64,000 nt of DNA from Nothophaeocryptopus gaeumannii (Eukaryota; Ascomycota; Dothideomycetes; Mycosphaerellales; Mycosphaerellaceae). Location of the stretch: the NCBI GenBank assembly GCA_031771865.1, contig JASISA010000042.1, positions 1,419,501 to 1,483,500 of the forward strand, read 5' to 3'. A program made the translations under genes and the position numbers. Position 1 is the stretch's first letter, and each line of letters opens with the position of its first letter. The notes under the pieces were generated by a model. It searched no databases, had not been told where the DNA came from, and saw only the letters and a list, made by a program, of their open reading frames with translations. Below, piece by piece: positions 1-11,264 of this stretch.

Positions 1-1051
1 GATCAGAGACATTTCTCGGACCACTTGGAGGTTGAGGGGCAGGTAGTAGGAGAAAGAATAGTAGACCGCTCCAAGCAAGACATTCTGGACCATAATCGTC
101 GCAATGGTGCGGTTTCGGAACAATCGGAAGGGAATGATAGGTCGCACATGGCCTCGATCTGGAAGAAATCCAAGGACCAGGAAGCAAACCGCGCAGACTC
201 CAGCAATGACCCCAAGAGCTATCAAGACAGGCTTGCTGAGAAAATTGTATTTGCTGAGAATGAGTAGGCCAGGAACAGCAAAGCCGATTCCGCTCAGAAT
301 TCCATACCAGTCGATGGTGCGGAGGACCCCACGGATCTGTTCTCTTCTTGGGGTGTGCAATTGGCTGGTACGAGAAGGAAGACAGCGATCATGGAGCAAA
401 CAGACAAGCCGACTTCCATGTAGTAGAGGTAGTGCCATTTGGGCTCACTGGCGAAAGCACCGCCGACGAGCATTCCAGTGATGCAACCTAGCGCGACGGA
501 AACTCCTAACGAGCGTATTAGCGACGGAGTTGGTGGGCATTGGCAATGAGCTGACCTTGAACGCCCTGAAACTTCAGTCGTTTCTCTTCGGGAAGAAAGT
601 CGTTTTGAGCGATATTGACCAGGTTTGAGATGCTGCCAGTAGCGATGCCAGAGAAGGTTCTCAACACGCAGAACAAGTCAGTCCTGTCTTGGTACGAGCT
701 GAGCCCGCAAGCGAGGGCGCTGATCGTCAGCAGACCAAGCGACACGAGCAGCATGAGACGTCGACTCCATGTGTCACTCAGGTAACCCAGAATGGCGAGG
801 CCGACTGTTGCTCCGATGAGTTGAGTCGTAGCCGCCCAAGCGATGGATCCGCCCTTCGTAAAGGAGTCAGAAACAACAGGCAGAATGGCTGTCACGCCCA
901 ATAGGTCGACGAATGCAACACCGTTGGCTGCGTTGAGTGAGACGACTACACCAATCAATTTCCACCCTTCCAGGAAGTTTGAATTGGTTCTTTGCAGTTT
1001 CTCAACATGAGATCCCGGATATGGAGATGGGGTCCGTCCCTTGGAGGACAT
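1..1051 (-). CDS. DHA2-type MFS transporter, N-terminal part, runs off the window, possible frame break
   Basis: A 14-TM drug:H+ antiporter (DHA2) of the plasma or vacuolar membrane is the likely product. The first exon (556-1051) encodes a hydrophilic start, then FVDLLGVTAILPVV and the motif-A-like loop GYLSDTWSRRLMLL. A 50-bp intron (506-555) has a GCTAATAC branch point. The next exon gives more TM segments (MLVGGAFASEPKWHYLYYME). After LLVPANCTP the reading continues only one frame away: from about position 349 down, REQIRGVLRTIDWYG and TIMVQNVLLGAVYYSFSYYL are clearly MFS. A missing base in the G4 run at 350-353 would explain it. A 35-bp GT-AG intron is formally possible but shorter than any other here. 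An upstream in-frame ATG at 1114 would add 21 residues. The gene continues past position 1. Family call is firm; substrate unknown. Confidence 0.75.
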
Positions 1052-1114
1052 TGTGGGAAAAGTCGAGTTGTAAGATTTTGTAGCGAACGATGGATGATGC
1101 GCCTTCGATTGCAA

Positions 1115-3006
1115 CCACAGAATCGGTGCAGCTGTGAAGTCACCGCTGGGACGCGAGTCAAGCTGTTCTTATAGAGGATTGTGTTGTCCTGCGCCTAGAG
1201 TCAAGCCTTCCACAACCTGTTAGATAATAACACTTCCTGAGTGCCAAGAGTGTTTCCAGCTTGCATGTGTCTCTGAGTGCTGCCACGGGACAGTAGACAG
1301 ACGACTTTCGCATAGTCCTTCGAGACATTCTTCCTTACAAAGGCTCCACAGAGAGATGTAATTTCGAGACTGTCAGGAACTCGCCAAACTCATATGCTGG
1401 TGCCACTCTCGTGTACTTCGATGAGCAATTGCACCCTTGTCGTGGTGCAACTGTGGGGTCTGTGCGTAAGGGCGATTGCCTGACAACCGAGATTCTTTCA
1501 TTTAAATACCTGCGGCTAGTGGCCCGTTCACAGTACTTTGAGACACACTCTATAATTGCTCTGAGACGCAGTTTATGAACACACATTCGAGTTAGTCATT
1601 GATACTGACTATGGCTCGGGCACGGCTGCAGCATCTGACCTTTCTTACGACGATCTACTCGAACGAGACCAAGAAGCCTACGAAGACGACTCTACTACCT
1701 TCGAGGCATCGTAAGATCAAGAACAAGACCAAGATATGAACCTAAATGGCATGCTTAACCCTGCGCCGCACCGACCGTAGCGCCAGGCGCTGCCTCCTCA
1801 ACCTCTAGCCGGCTGGGCTTTAGGTATAATGCCTCCGCTACTAGGCTCTCATCATAAAGACACTGTCGACGCTTACTACGTAGCGCTGAATAGCCTGAGT
1901 GCTTGACACTAGGCGTAGACACAAGCGTAGTTCATGGCCAGCGGTTTCACATGCGCGTTATGGAGGCGTTAACGAACAGACGTGCTGTCTCTTGTCAGGA
2001 GAGAGCTGTAGTTCTCGAGATCTCAAGCGATCTGCGTCCGTTATCCGGGTGAAGTCGATGGGAAAGCCCTGGCTAGTTGCCATTTTGATCGAGGCTATCT
2101 GGTGCTAAAAAATGCTCGGTGTTACTGATCCATGAGCGCGGCCGGGCTGGAGACGCGATCAAATATGGTGGTGGCCGGCAGGACGCTGACTTCGCCATTT
2201 ATCGACAACAGGTCGTTGCAGTCTTGGCATTGATACGGTCGTAAGCAAGAGTTTGAGCGCCTCCAGCGGCGAAGTCTTGTGATGAAAAGTCTGTTGGTGT
2301 GTACGAGGAACGATGCAGCCAAAAGTTGCAGGGCAGTGTAAAGGGGTGTATCAACACATACACATAGTGACATTCGTGAAGAGAAGAAAGCTAGTAGTCT
2401 ACACAGTAGAAGGGTAGAAGGAAAGTAGTAATGGGAGTCCGAGTCCGAGTCCGAGTCCGGCTGACTCAGCGACACACGTGACAGGGAGAAGCGGTCCACG
2501 TCAGCTCTCGAGCAAAAAGCCTCGACACCTGAGCTGGACAACACCACCATCACGAAAAACCTGATCATAGCCTCCCGCTGACGCACGCCGACAAGCAGGC
2601 AAGCTCTCGGCAAGCTTGGCGGCAATGCACGTCGACACCATGAACATTGACGCATGCATTCAATGCCTCCAAAAAATACATGAGTGAGAGAGAGGTCGGC
2701 TCGCCGCTGTCAGTACATTTGACGAGGCATAGCCATCACTATCTTCCACCGGATTGAGGAGACCTCCGTGAACCTTCATCCCAAGACTGAAACAACATGT
2801 CCGTTCGGCATCGTGGGGATGCTCCCATGGCACATCTCCATGCACACGCGGCATGCGTCACATCACCATGAGGACACGCAGCCAAGGTGACAGCAATGCC
2901 CTCGGTTCATAGCATAAAAAGCGTCAACGAAGCCACTCGAACAAAGCGAACAGGACCATCCTCCCAAGACTTTCAGTAGAACTGTTGGCCGGCTTCATCG
3001 ACCTCG
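1115..3006. other. Intergenic stretch without a supported gene
   Basis: No reading frame here resembles a protein I know. The 177-codon minus-strand frame at 2122-2655 is low-complexity and runs through a hexanucleotide repeat. The part around 1600-2000 has many stop codons in all frames and looks like old, degraded sequence, but I cannot name a parent element. The last few hundred bases are probably the promoter of the following membrane-protein gene. Confidence 0.5.
2435..2458. repeat. Microsatellite (GAGTCC)4
   Basis: Four perfect tandem copies of GAGTCC, followed by a partial unit. It lies in the intergenic stretch and is not part of a supported gene. Confidence 0.9.
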
Positions 3007-3090
3007 TTGATATCAAGTACGACTTCCTCAGGCAAGCCAACCTTAGCCTTTAACGAATCATCATCGTTTGCGACGAAGCGCACAGCAACA

Positions 3091-3791
3091 ATGGCCATCC
3101 GGGGCGGGTTTCTTCGCCTGGTAATGATACTCGCCTACTTGGCTGCCTTTATCATAGCAGCATACATCACTGGAGTCTTCGCTTGGGTCAGTCCGACCTC
3201 TTCCCTAGCCTCCTTCCAAATCCACTGCGCTATGAAGCCACTATCAAACGTACTATGCTCCAACGGCAAACCTTGCTGACAGACTTCTTTCCTCAGTTCA
3301 TCTCCCTCGACATCAATTCCATCGACAACCGCGCAACCCTCGGCCTAGCCGCCCTAACAACCCTCTACACCCTCGTCCGCGCCCTCACGATCTGCTTCAC
3401 CGCCGGCTTCACCATCCTAGCCATAGCCGGAATCCTCGGCGACATTTGTTTCCTGGCAGCATTCATGGCTATAGCCATCATAAACCGCTCCGGCTCTGAT
3501 GGCTGCGATAACGGGCCTGGGCGAGGGATAGGAGGGAGAGGAGGCTTTGGGGACTTTTTTGACGAGGTGAACTTGCAGTGTAGGCTGCATGTGGGGGCTT
3601 TCGCAGTGGCGATTGTGGGGTGTTTCCTGATGTTGGTGACGATTGCTGGTCAGGCGTTGGTTAGGATGAGGAGCGGGAGGAGAAAGGACGTTGCGAAAGG
3701 TCAGTCAGCACCAGCAACAGCAACAGCAAGAGCACCAGCACCAGCAACGGCGCCAATGGAAGGGGCGCGAGAGCCTGAGAGGTACGCCTGA
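3091..3791 (+). CDS. MARVEL-like four-TM membrane protein
   Basis: Two exons, 3091-3186 and 3297-3791, are joined across a 110-bp phase-0 intron (GTCAGT...TTTCCTCAG, with GCTGAC branch point), giving 196 aa. Exon 1 holds one membrane segment (VMILAYLAAFIIAAYITGVF). Exon 2 adds three (around LAALTTLYTLVRALTICF, LAIAGILGDICFLAAFMAIA and VAIVGCFLMLVTIAG), so four TM in all, with a short Cys-containing loop before the last one. This is the pattern of fungal MARVEL-domain proteins. The tail is Ala/Thr/Pro-rich and is encoded by a CAGCAC/CAGCAA repeat at about 3707-3760. I chose the ATG at 3091 for its CAACAATGG context; an in-frame ATG at 3007 would add 28 residues. Function unknown; fold call by TM pattern only. 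Confidence 0.65.
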
Positions 3792-3976
3792 GCTGACGTG
3801 GTCGCAGCGTAAATATCAAGATCTCTCTTGTGTCAAGTTATGAATGAGGATGGGACGAATGGACGCGATGACAATAATTTGTCGATGATGATTTTCCTGC
3901 GAGAGATAATAACGGAGTTGGGCTTTCAAGGCGGGATATTCGTAGCTACGGGTGAGACGAATCAAATCGAAGCTCA

Positions 3977-6312
3977 TCAAAACACATCCCCACTCCAAAT
4001 ATCCTCCCTTCTCCCCAGATGAAACACCGGGATATGTTCCAGCGGCGTCGGCACAGTCGCTTCTTGCCCACCAGCATACGTCACATTCGTCCACCAGTAC
4101 GTCCAGGGCTTCGTCGCATTCCCAGTCCCGGTATTGGGGAGATAGACGGTCCACTCCGTCACATTCGGCAACGTCACAGGTGTCACGAGAAGTCTCGGAC
4201 CAAACATGTATTGTTGGGTTGTGTAGTTGGAGTTGTTTGCTGTGAGAGGGAGGATGTTGGGGTCGGTAAGGGAGAAGTCCATATACTAGAAGGGATGTTA
4301 GGCAGAACGGAAGTGATGGGAGTGGTAGAGAAGCTTACGAGTGGACGCATGATCATTCGACCGGTTTGATGAAATTGATCGAAGATGGCTTTGAGGTAGT
4401 TCTTCAGCTGATAGCGGAGGCTGATGTACGATTTAATGATCGGTGTGTTGCTCTCTCCATAGGTCCACGGTTCGTTATTGCAAGTGTAAGCGTTTTGGAA
4501 ATTGCAGGCTCGAGCACCATGCTGAAAGAAAACGTCAGCTTGAACACAATCTGCGCATAGACGTATACTCACATTGCGCATAAAAGGTAAAAATGTGCCC
4601 CACTGCAGCCATCGGACGTATAGCTCCCGGTATGGCTCTTCATCGATGTTGCCAGACCAAGGAACAGTAGGGTCGCCCTGAAAGCCACCAATATCAAGTG
4701 TCCACCAGCTCCAGCCAGTCGCGGCAGCAGAGAGACCGCTCGCGACTTGTGCTGATAGTGTCTCCCAAACGGAGGTCGTGTCGCCGGACCAAATCATCGA
4801 GCGGAACCGCTGAGAGCCGATGTAGCCAGATCGACTCAGTGAGAGATACTCGCATGGCTGGCCCATCTCGGTACCAGTGGCATTGCGCAGACCTTCGTCG
4901 ATGGCCTGCTGTTGAGCCCATGGGTAGTACAGCACGTCGGCCATTGGGTACGGCAAAGATAAGATCGAGTCCGGCTGGCCATTGTTATTATATGTTTCTC
5001 CAAGATTCCCGCCATCAGCCTCATCAATCCAGAAGTTCTTCACACCTTGATCAAAGTAGTTGTGCTTCAATTTATCCCACAGCCACTGCCGAGCCTCGGG
5101 GTTCGTTGCATCGTAGTTCCTGATGTATGAGCCATTGAAGCTGTCAGTAATGCCGGAACCAGAGCGAGTTGCAGTCAGGAAGCCCGCGATCTGCAAAAAC
5201 TCATAGTTTGAACTAGCATCTTCTATACTTGGCCACAGGGAAGCCATCAGTTCGGCGCCTATGAGCTCTTTGACGCGCTGTGTCATCAAGGGTATATCAG
5301 GCCACAAGTCATGCTGCAATGCGAAATCTCCTTGGTACGCCCAGGAGAGGTAGTCAATCACGAGCATGGAGACCGGGATATCGTAGTCGTGGAAATTCTG
5401 CGCAAGCTGAATGATCTCCGACTGATTCTCGTATCGAAGTTTGCAGTGCAGGTAGCCGAGGGAGAAGTCAGGAGGCGTTGGCGCTCGGCCGGTCAAGGCA
5501 GACAGACGCCGCTGCAGGGCGTCATAATCTCCAGACGGGGCAGAAACAACGACATAATCTACCAGCGTCGTCGATCTTGACGTGAAGCGATTCCTGAGCA
5601 TTCCAAATTCCATCTCTCCCTCCGATGCAGAGTTCCATATGAAGCCATATCCTTTTGAGCTCATAAAGACCGGTGTAGGAATGTGAGTGTTGAAGTTGAT
5701 GAGACCGATGACATTGCCTTTCTTGTTGACTAAATGGTCTTGTTGCGTTCCAGTGCCGAAGATTTGCTCGTCGGGTGTGGTGCTGAAAGAGAAAGCGGCA
5801 TTGAATTCGTATCCCGGTCCTTCCCAGTGATAGTAGCGCGAGTTCAGGGCTTTCAAAGGCGCGTACTCATTGACGAGAAGTGTCTCTGAACCATCGACCT
5901 CGATTCGATAAAATGAGAGTCGAACGATCGTATGATTGTTCCGGTTCGGGCTGTATGTCTTCGCAATGGTATTGCCGTTTCGGATAGCAACGATCTGCGT
6001 ACCATTGACTTTCGTCTCGTAGTTCATACCGGCGGACTTTCCGCCCTCTGGTCCTTCTAGCGGAGGGTCATACAGGAAGCTGATCTCATTGCCATTCGGT
6101 GGTCGGAAAGGCCAGGCCCGGACGCGGAATCCATCGTAGCCAAAAGGCTGGACGAGAACAGTCTCGAAGCCATGTCTAATGAGAAAGCCTGTCGAGTTTG
6201 GAGCAAAGTAGGAGGTCGTGCTATTAGTGTAAGATGTGCCGTTGCTGGACTGAGCAAAGGTCAACTTGACCAATGCCAACACGATGAACAGGCATATGGA
6301 GAGTACGTGCAT
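3977..6312 (-). CDS. Secreted glycoside hydrolase family 31 (alpha-glucosidase/alpha-xylosidase type)
   Basis: Three exons (6312-4573, 4521-4339, 4285-3977) give 743 aa. An N-terminal signal peptide is clear (hydrophobic run LFIVLALVKLTFA), so the enzyme is secreted, and N-glycosylation sites are frequent. The GH31 core is recognised by FSLGYLHCKLRYEN, the nucleophile region KNFWIDEADGG (Asp of WID) and the acid/base region MIWSGDTTSVW (Asp of SGD), followed by GWSWWTLDIGGF and FLPFMRN. It would release sugars from alpha-linked oligosaccharides or xyloglucan; specificity cannot be fixed from sequence. The first intron (4522-4572) is 51 bp and contains no in-frame stop, so it can be mistaken for coding sequence. 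The second (4286-4338) is 53 bp. The C-terminal beta-sandwich exon ends with DIWSGDVF. The frame is intact. Confidence 0.93.
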
Positions 6313-6923
6313 GGCGAAGGCCTGTTAGTAAGAACAGCAGACACCGACCTTGAATACCTACATTGCATCTATATTCTTCTGCGCGAACGCTCGACAGTGG
6401 ACGGCATTTAGGCTGATGTGCAAAGAGTTTGGAATGGCAGAGGGTATGCTGGTGCAGGGTTTCCACGAGTGAGATGAGGTGAAGGTCAGGACCTGGGATT
6501 CGGGAACGATGTGTCGGCATTCCCCACTGATGTTGCATGAGATGAACCTTCGCGTGAGGAGGCTCGGGCAATAGATGCACCGGAGGCCTAATAAAGTTGC
6601 TTGATTGGGAGACACATCCCTGCAGTATCTGTATAAAGAGATTTCTCGATGGGAATTGACGAAGCTTCACGTGATCTGACGTCGATGTCAACGGGGAAGA
6701 GACGAAGACGAAGCTGCGAAAAACAGCCGAAATGGCTTCATTTCTTGTTGCGTCCGTGCATCGGCCACTGCGGAGCCTTGGCATGACCGCTCCAACCATC
6801 TTTCTCCGAACTTGGTCTTCTCGTGTGGGCGCACCGGCTGATTAGGTGTTGGTGAGAACCCTGTACCACTTTCTATTCTATTCTCATTCCTCTTCCCTCC
6901 CCAACAGCGCTTCCGGAGCCAGG

Positions 6924-8008
6924 ATGGCCCTCAATCTCGTCGAACTGGACTCTGTAGAGATCCTGGTGATAATTGACAATGAGCTAGACCCGATTTCAGC
7001 TTCCCCAAACCCCGGTGTAGTCCAAAGCGGTAATCTGAAGGATATCGCCTTCCGCGAAGAGCCCTAGCAGCCAGATCCGGATGCCGAGCCCTTCATTGAA
7101 GCGAAGATGGAGAACATCTGCTGTTCGGCGCACGGACTATCACTTATGATCACTGGCGCGAAGGGTGATCAGAGGCGTACGATGCTGTTTGATACTGGCC
7201 CAGAGGAACGGGCCTGGGAGCTCAACGCCAATCGCCTACGAGCTGACATCGCACCAGTTGAGGTAATACAGCTATCACACTGGCACCGAGACCACTCTGG
7301 GGGCATGCTCAGAGTTCTCAGTATGGTGCAAGATGCTCGCAAGAAGCACAGCGTCAGCGGACTCCCTTTGGACGTAGATCTGCATCCTGACCGGCCGTGG
7401 CTCAGAGGCGTAAAGCCTCCATCGTTGGGACAGACTATAGCTCTTGGCGCGGACCCTACTTTCGAAGAGATCGAGAAAGCTGGAGGCCACGTCGTGAAAA
7501 GCGACAAGGCGCACACTGTCTTGGATGGCATGTTCCTGGTCTCCGGCGAGATTCCGCGTGTGACTCCATACGAGAAAGGCCTCAAGTTCGGAGTACGACT
7601 TGAGAGCAAAGCTTGGGTTGATGATTCAATGATGAGAGATGAGCGTTTGTTGATGTGCAAGGTCCAAGGCCAGTATTTCGTAACGGAAACTTAACTTAGT
7701 GGCTGACGAGTACTGCAGGCAAGGGTATTGTGGTGTTCACAGGCTGTTCTCACGCAGGCGTCGTGAACGCATCGAGACACGCTGTTGAGCTTGATAATGG
7801 CACCCCTCTATATGCTGTGATGGGAGGCTACCATCTTGCGGATGCTGAGCCTGCTCATATTCAAAGCACCGCAGCCGATCTGAAAGCGCTGGACACCCAG
7901 ATCTTACTCACTGGTCACTGCACCGGATGGCGCGCGAAGTTTGAGATTCAAAATCACATGCCCGGACGCCTCGTACCGTCCTTCGTGGGCTCCAAGTTCG
8001 TGATCTAG
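6924..8008 (+). pseudogene. Metallo-beta-lactamase-fold protein with an in-frame stop
   Basis: Reading from MALNLVELDSVEILV, the frame meets TAG at 7065-7067 and continues in the same frame with family-like sequence (ENICCSAHGLSLMITG, LLFDTGPE-type loop). The zinc motif is intact: LSHWHRDHSGG (HxHxDH). Later parts, KGIVVFTGCSHAGVVN and VMGGYHLADAEP, and the second-metal loop TGHCTGW are present. A short intron probably lies within 7640-7719, because the two halves are in different frames there; its borders are uncertain. The family contains small-molecule hydrolases of the 7,8-dihydropterin-6-methyl synthase-like group. A 51-bp GT-AG intron covering the stop (7017-7067) is formally possible, but the residues it would remove look like conserved coding sequence. 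I therefore favour a nonsense mutation. Confidence 0.6.
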
Positions 8009-8899
8009 CAGCCTCAGCAGGCCGACGAAGTCTGCGACTAGTGTACCGTCTGGGCTCTAGGAGAGGTTGAGCTGCCGGCGGCGTCGGACGAGGATCCATT
8101 TTCAACGCGCGGCCTCACAAACGAGATGCTCCGGATCAACTCAGCACAACGGAAAAATCAAGATAGGTCGTGCCGGGCATTTCAAAGCTCTGCGTCGCAT
8201 CCAGTGGCCTTCGGCGAACTGCATTCCTTGCTATCGAATTATCGGTTTGAGGAATGAAGCTCGGGGCTCTCAGCGTTTCGACTTCGGCAATCCGACCCTG
8301 CGATGCTCGGCAGCATACGGCAGGAATGTAATGCCGTGAAGCTCGTCAAAACCGCCGCCGCGGGTCCTCATAGTGGCAGTACTGGGACATCAACCCGTTG
8401 CTTCGTCTCGATCTTCCCGCCCCACCAGTACACCGTGCTGTACCTATATGCGCCCCTGTAGCAACACATACCTGGCATTGAGTTTTTGGAAACTGATAAT
8501 CGCGCGGTCTGCGTGTGAGTCCATTTGCTGTGACAAGCATATTGCTTAAAGGCTACCAGGGCTGATAGGAAACGTAGTGCCAACATCAACGACAACGAAG
8601 ACCCAATCATCATGCTCAGCGAACAGTGACTTACCATCGAACGGCTGCACATTAAATACTGGAGCGATCGTCTCTTGACAACCTAGCAAGCAATGGAGCA
8701 GGCCTTTTGATAAGAACACTTCAAGATCGAAAGATACGCAAACCAAGCTGGCCAAACAATCAGGGTATCTCTTTCATTCAAACAAATCATACATACTCCC
8801 TCCTCATTCCCAATTATAATTCCTAGCATCTAGACCTACGCTTCCCTTCTACGTAGTACCCATGTCGGACGAGCATGCCATCATCTTCGCGACAGCGAT
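8009..8899. other. Intergenic, no supported gene
   Basis: Short frames on both strands (up to about 95 codons) show no recognisable motif. The right part is presumably the 3' flank of the disrupted transporter gene that ends at 8900. Confidence 0.5.
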
Positions 8900-9345
8900 T
8901 CACATTCTTCCAACCTGTTCACTGACCTGCTCGGTGGCACGATCTGGCGAAACGTCCTTGCCAACATGCGTCTTGGCAAATTCCTTCTCCTCCCGGTTAC
9001 TGTGAAGACCACCGGCGACTACAAGTCCTGTTAGCAAACACTCGAGAAATTATAAAAGGGATAGCATGCTTACCGTAATTGGCGGTCGACTCATCATTCT
9101 CAGTAGTAAAGCAAGCAAGAATGATAGCCGGGACAGAGAAAGCAAGCGACACCAAGAAAACAGTCGCCGCAGCGCTCTTGAAGGCGTGTCGATATGGCTC
9201 CTGAACAGCAGCTTGAATCTGGGGCGTCAGGCCTTGCACAGAAGAGTAAGGAGCAGTATTCTGGAGCGCCATCGTAAGCTGTGGGAGGGAGCTTTCTGGA
9301 AGACCCATCGATGTCGCCACGGGGTAGACGTTGTTCGGGATCGTG

Positions 9346-9353
9346 GTGAGGAG
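9346..9353. repeat. hAT target-site duplication, left copy
   Basis: GTGAGGAG directly before the left terminal inverted repeat. The identical octamer follows the right end. Eight bases is the duplication length of hAT transposases. Confidence 0.95.
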
Positions 9354-11256
9354 CAGGGGTCTTGTTGGTCCGGTATAGATGGTAGAACCTGGTTATTGGT
9401 AACCAATAGTATAGTCAGTAGGGCAATCACATGCTTACCGGTCAATATGGTAGCTGGTGAGTAAATGCTACCGGTAACCATGGTTACCAACTTCCTATCT
9501 CGGTATCCATTGCGCAGCCAGTCGGCATACTCGCCGGCGCCAAGGGCGGTACGCGTATGGGAAAAATCGACGCGTTTTCGCCGTGAATGTATCCAATCTT
9601 CCCATCTCTTTACCAATATCTTATACTGTCGTATCTCGCCATGCCCAGCGTGTTGTCGTGGCTAGGTGTTGGTAGCTCTGAAGTTACTATCGTCTTATGC
9701 GAACAGAACCCCAATTATGCGCCTCTTCTCATCCGGATACCTTCGAGCTTAGAAAGACCGAGTATGCGCGCCTCAAGAAGCATCAACAAGGTGTTGGTGA
9801 GGATCGAAAGACATGGAGTCCAGCCTGGCAGTTTGGCGAAGCGCTGCTGCGTTCGGATAACGTGCGGGTATACTACTGCTATCTCTGCGAAAAAGAAGGC
9901 CGGCATCAGCAGTTGAACGTCTTGAATGGAACTCGAGGCGCTCTACATCACCTGTCTCAACACCACAGCATTAATAGCAAGGGCGAGAAAGTCGTGAAGT
10001 CCAGCGGCAGTCAGCAAACGATCGAGAGCGCTCAGGACTTTCATACCCTAGTAACGAAGACTCGTTACAACGAGTTCAAGTCCGCGTTGTTGCTGTGGGT
10101 TGTGTACTGCCAGATCGCCTTCAACATGGTCGAGAACCAGTACTTTCGCGAGCTCATAATGCTCCTCAACCCAGCTATTGACTGCTGCTACCGGCCGCAG
10201 CCTCGACGATTCGGAAGTGGATTCTCTACGAGTATAACTCCTTCGTGTTGAAGCTCACGGGGAGCTGGCATCGGCGCTGAGTGACGTTCACGTAATAGGA
10301 TACTTCATCTCGGATAACGCGAAGTCGAACGATGTCGCCGTCTCCTACGTGTGTAAGAAGCTCTGGCCGAACATGAATGAGAAGCAGATCAGCAGCGCCG
10401 TCTACGATGTCTTGGACACATTATAAACCTCGTTGCCAGAGCTCTCATCATGGGCAAAGGTGCTGGCAAAGCACTGACCGATCTTGAAGCGAAAATCGGC
10501 AAAGGCGCTTTCGAGGCTGTGGATCTGTTCTGGCGCGGTCGCGGAGCAGTGGAAAGCTCCATAATATCATCCGCTATATTCGGTCGTCGCCACAGAGGTT
10601 GGAGGCGTTTGCTGCAATCAAGATGGGTGGAAAATGGTCGAAATACAATGTGCTTAAGGTAAGTAAGTTCAGAAGCTCGAAAGTTGAGGATCGTGCACCC
10701 CGCGCTCCAGCGGACTCCGGTCCACTGTGTCCAGAGTGTTTGGTTGGCTAACCCGCACGCGTTAAACACGGCGCTGGCGGCGACTAAGCCAAATCAAGTG
10801 TCGCTCTTTCGATGACGATTTCTATACCGCAAGGCACCTCCGAGCTTCACATGCTAATTCTACAACTTCAGCTTGTTCTCAACAACGCCACGCGCTGAAC
10901 TCCTTCTTTACATGATTCAACGAGCCAAGGACGTCGAGAAGCGTGTATGTGTCTACGAGACTGGTGGGGACCCCCGCAGCCTAAACACAAGGATAAAGAG
11001 GGCATACTGCTGGCTGCGTTTGACGAGGAAGATAAGATAGTTGAGAGGACTTCAAGACGGCTGAGGACCTGCTGATAAATGAGGATATTGCTGATGTCGT
11101 GAACAACAACCAGGGCGACGACGAGGTCGAATAGATGGCTATATTCACCTACAATAAGTCGGTAACCAACGGTATAGATGGTATGATCACATGCTAAACT
11201 TGGTCAGTATGGTAGGAGGCCTTATTACCATACCTACCGGACCAACAAGACCCCTG
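9354..11256 (+). mobile_element. hAT-family DNA transposon, internally deleted
   Basis: The element is 1,903 bp. It has terminal inverted repeats that are identical for 22 bp (9354-9375 and 11235-11256) and begin with CAGGGG, typical of hAT elements. It is flanked by a perfect 8-bp target duplication, GTGAGGAG. Subterminal copies of a GGTATAGATGGTA motif and of ATCACATGCT lie near both ends. Its transposase reading frame on the plus strand is broken and lacks internal sections, so it is non-autonomous and needs a helper copy elsewhere. It sits inside an exon of a minus-strand MFS gene. Confidence 0.93.
9697..10680 (+). pseudogene. Remnant of hAT transposase
   Basis: The open part (9697-10251) encodes a BED-type zinc finger: Cys pair in YYCYLCEKEG and a His pair in HHLSQHHS. 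It is followed by KTRYNEFKSALLLWVV and FNMVENQYFRELI, the usual start of the transposase core. The frame then shifts: SKTIRRWILYEYNSF-like sequence and, after a gap, VIGYFISDNAKSND (the Asp region) and HIINLVARALIMGK appear in other frames. The section between them is shorter than in full hAT proteins, indicating internal deletion. The dimerisation domain near the C-terminus is not recognisable. No active enzyme can be made from it. Confidence 0.8.
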
Positions 11257-11264
11257 GTGAGGAG
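11257..11264. repeat. hAT target-site duplication, right copy
   Basis: GTGAGGAG directly after the right terminal inverted repeat, identical to 9346-9353. Confidence 0.95.

Noticed and set aside
2122..2655. 177-codon minus-strand frame
   Set aside because: Low-complexity translation across a GAGTCC microsatellite, no domain, no splice context.
9227..9616. 129-codon minus-strand frame across the left hAT end
   Set aside because: Arises by reading through the terminal repeat; not part of the transposase or the host gene frame.
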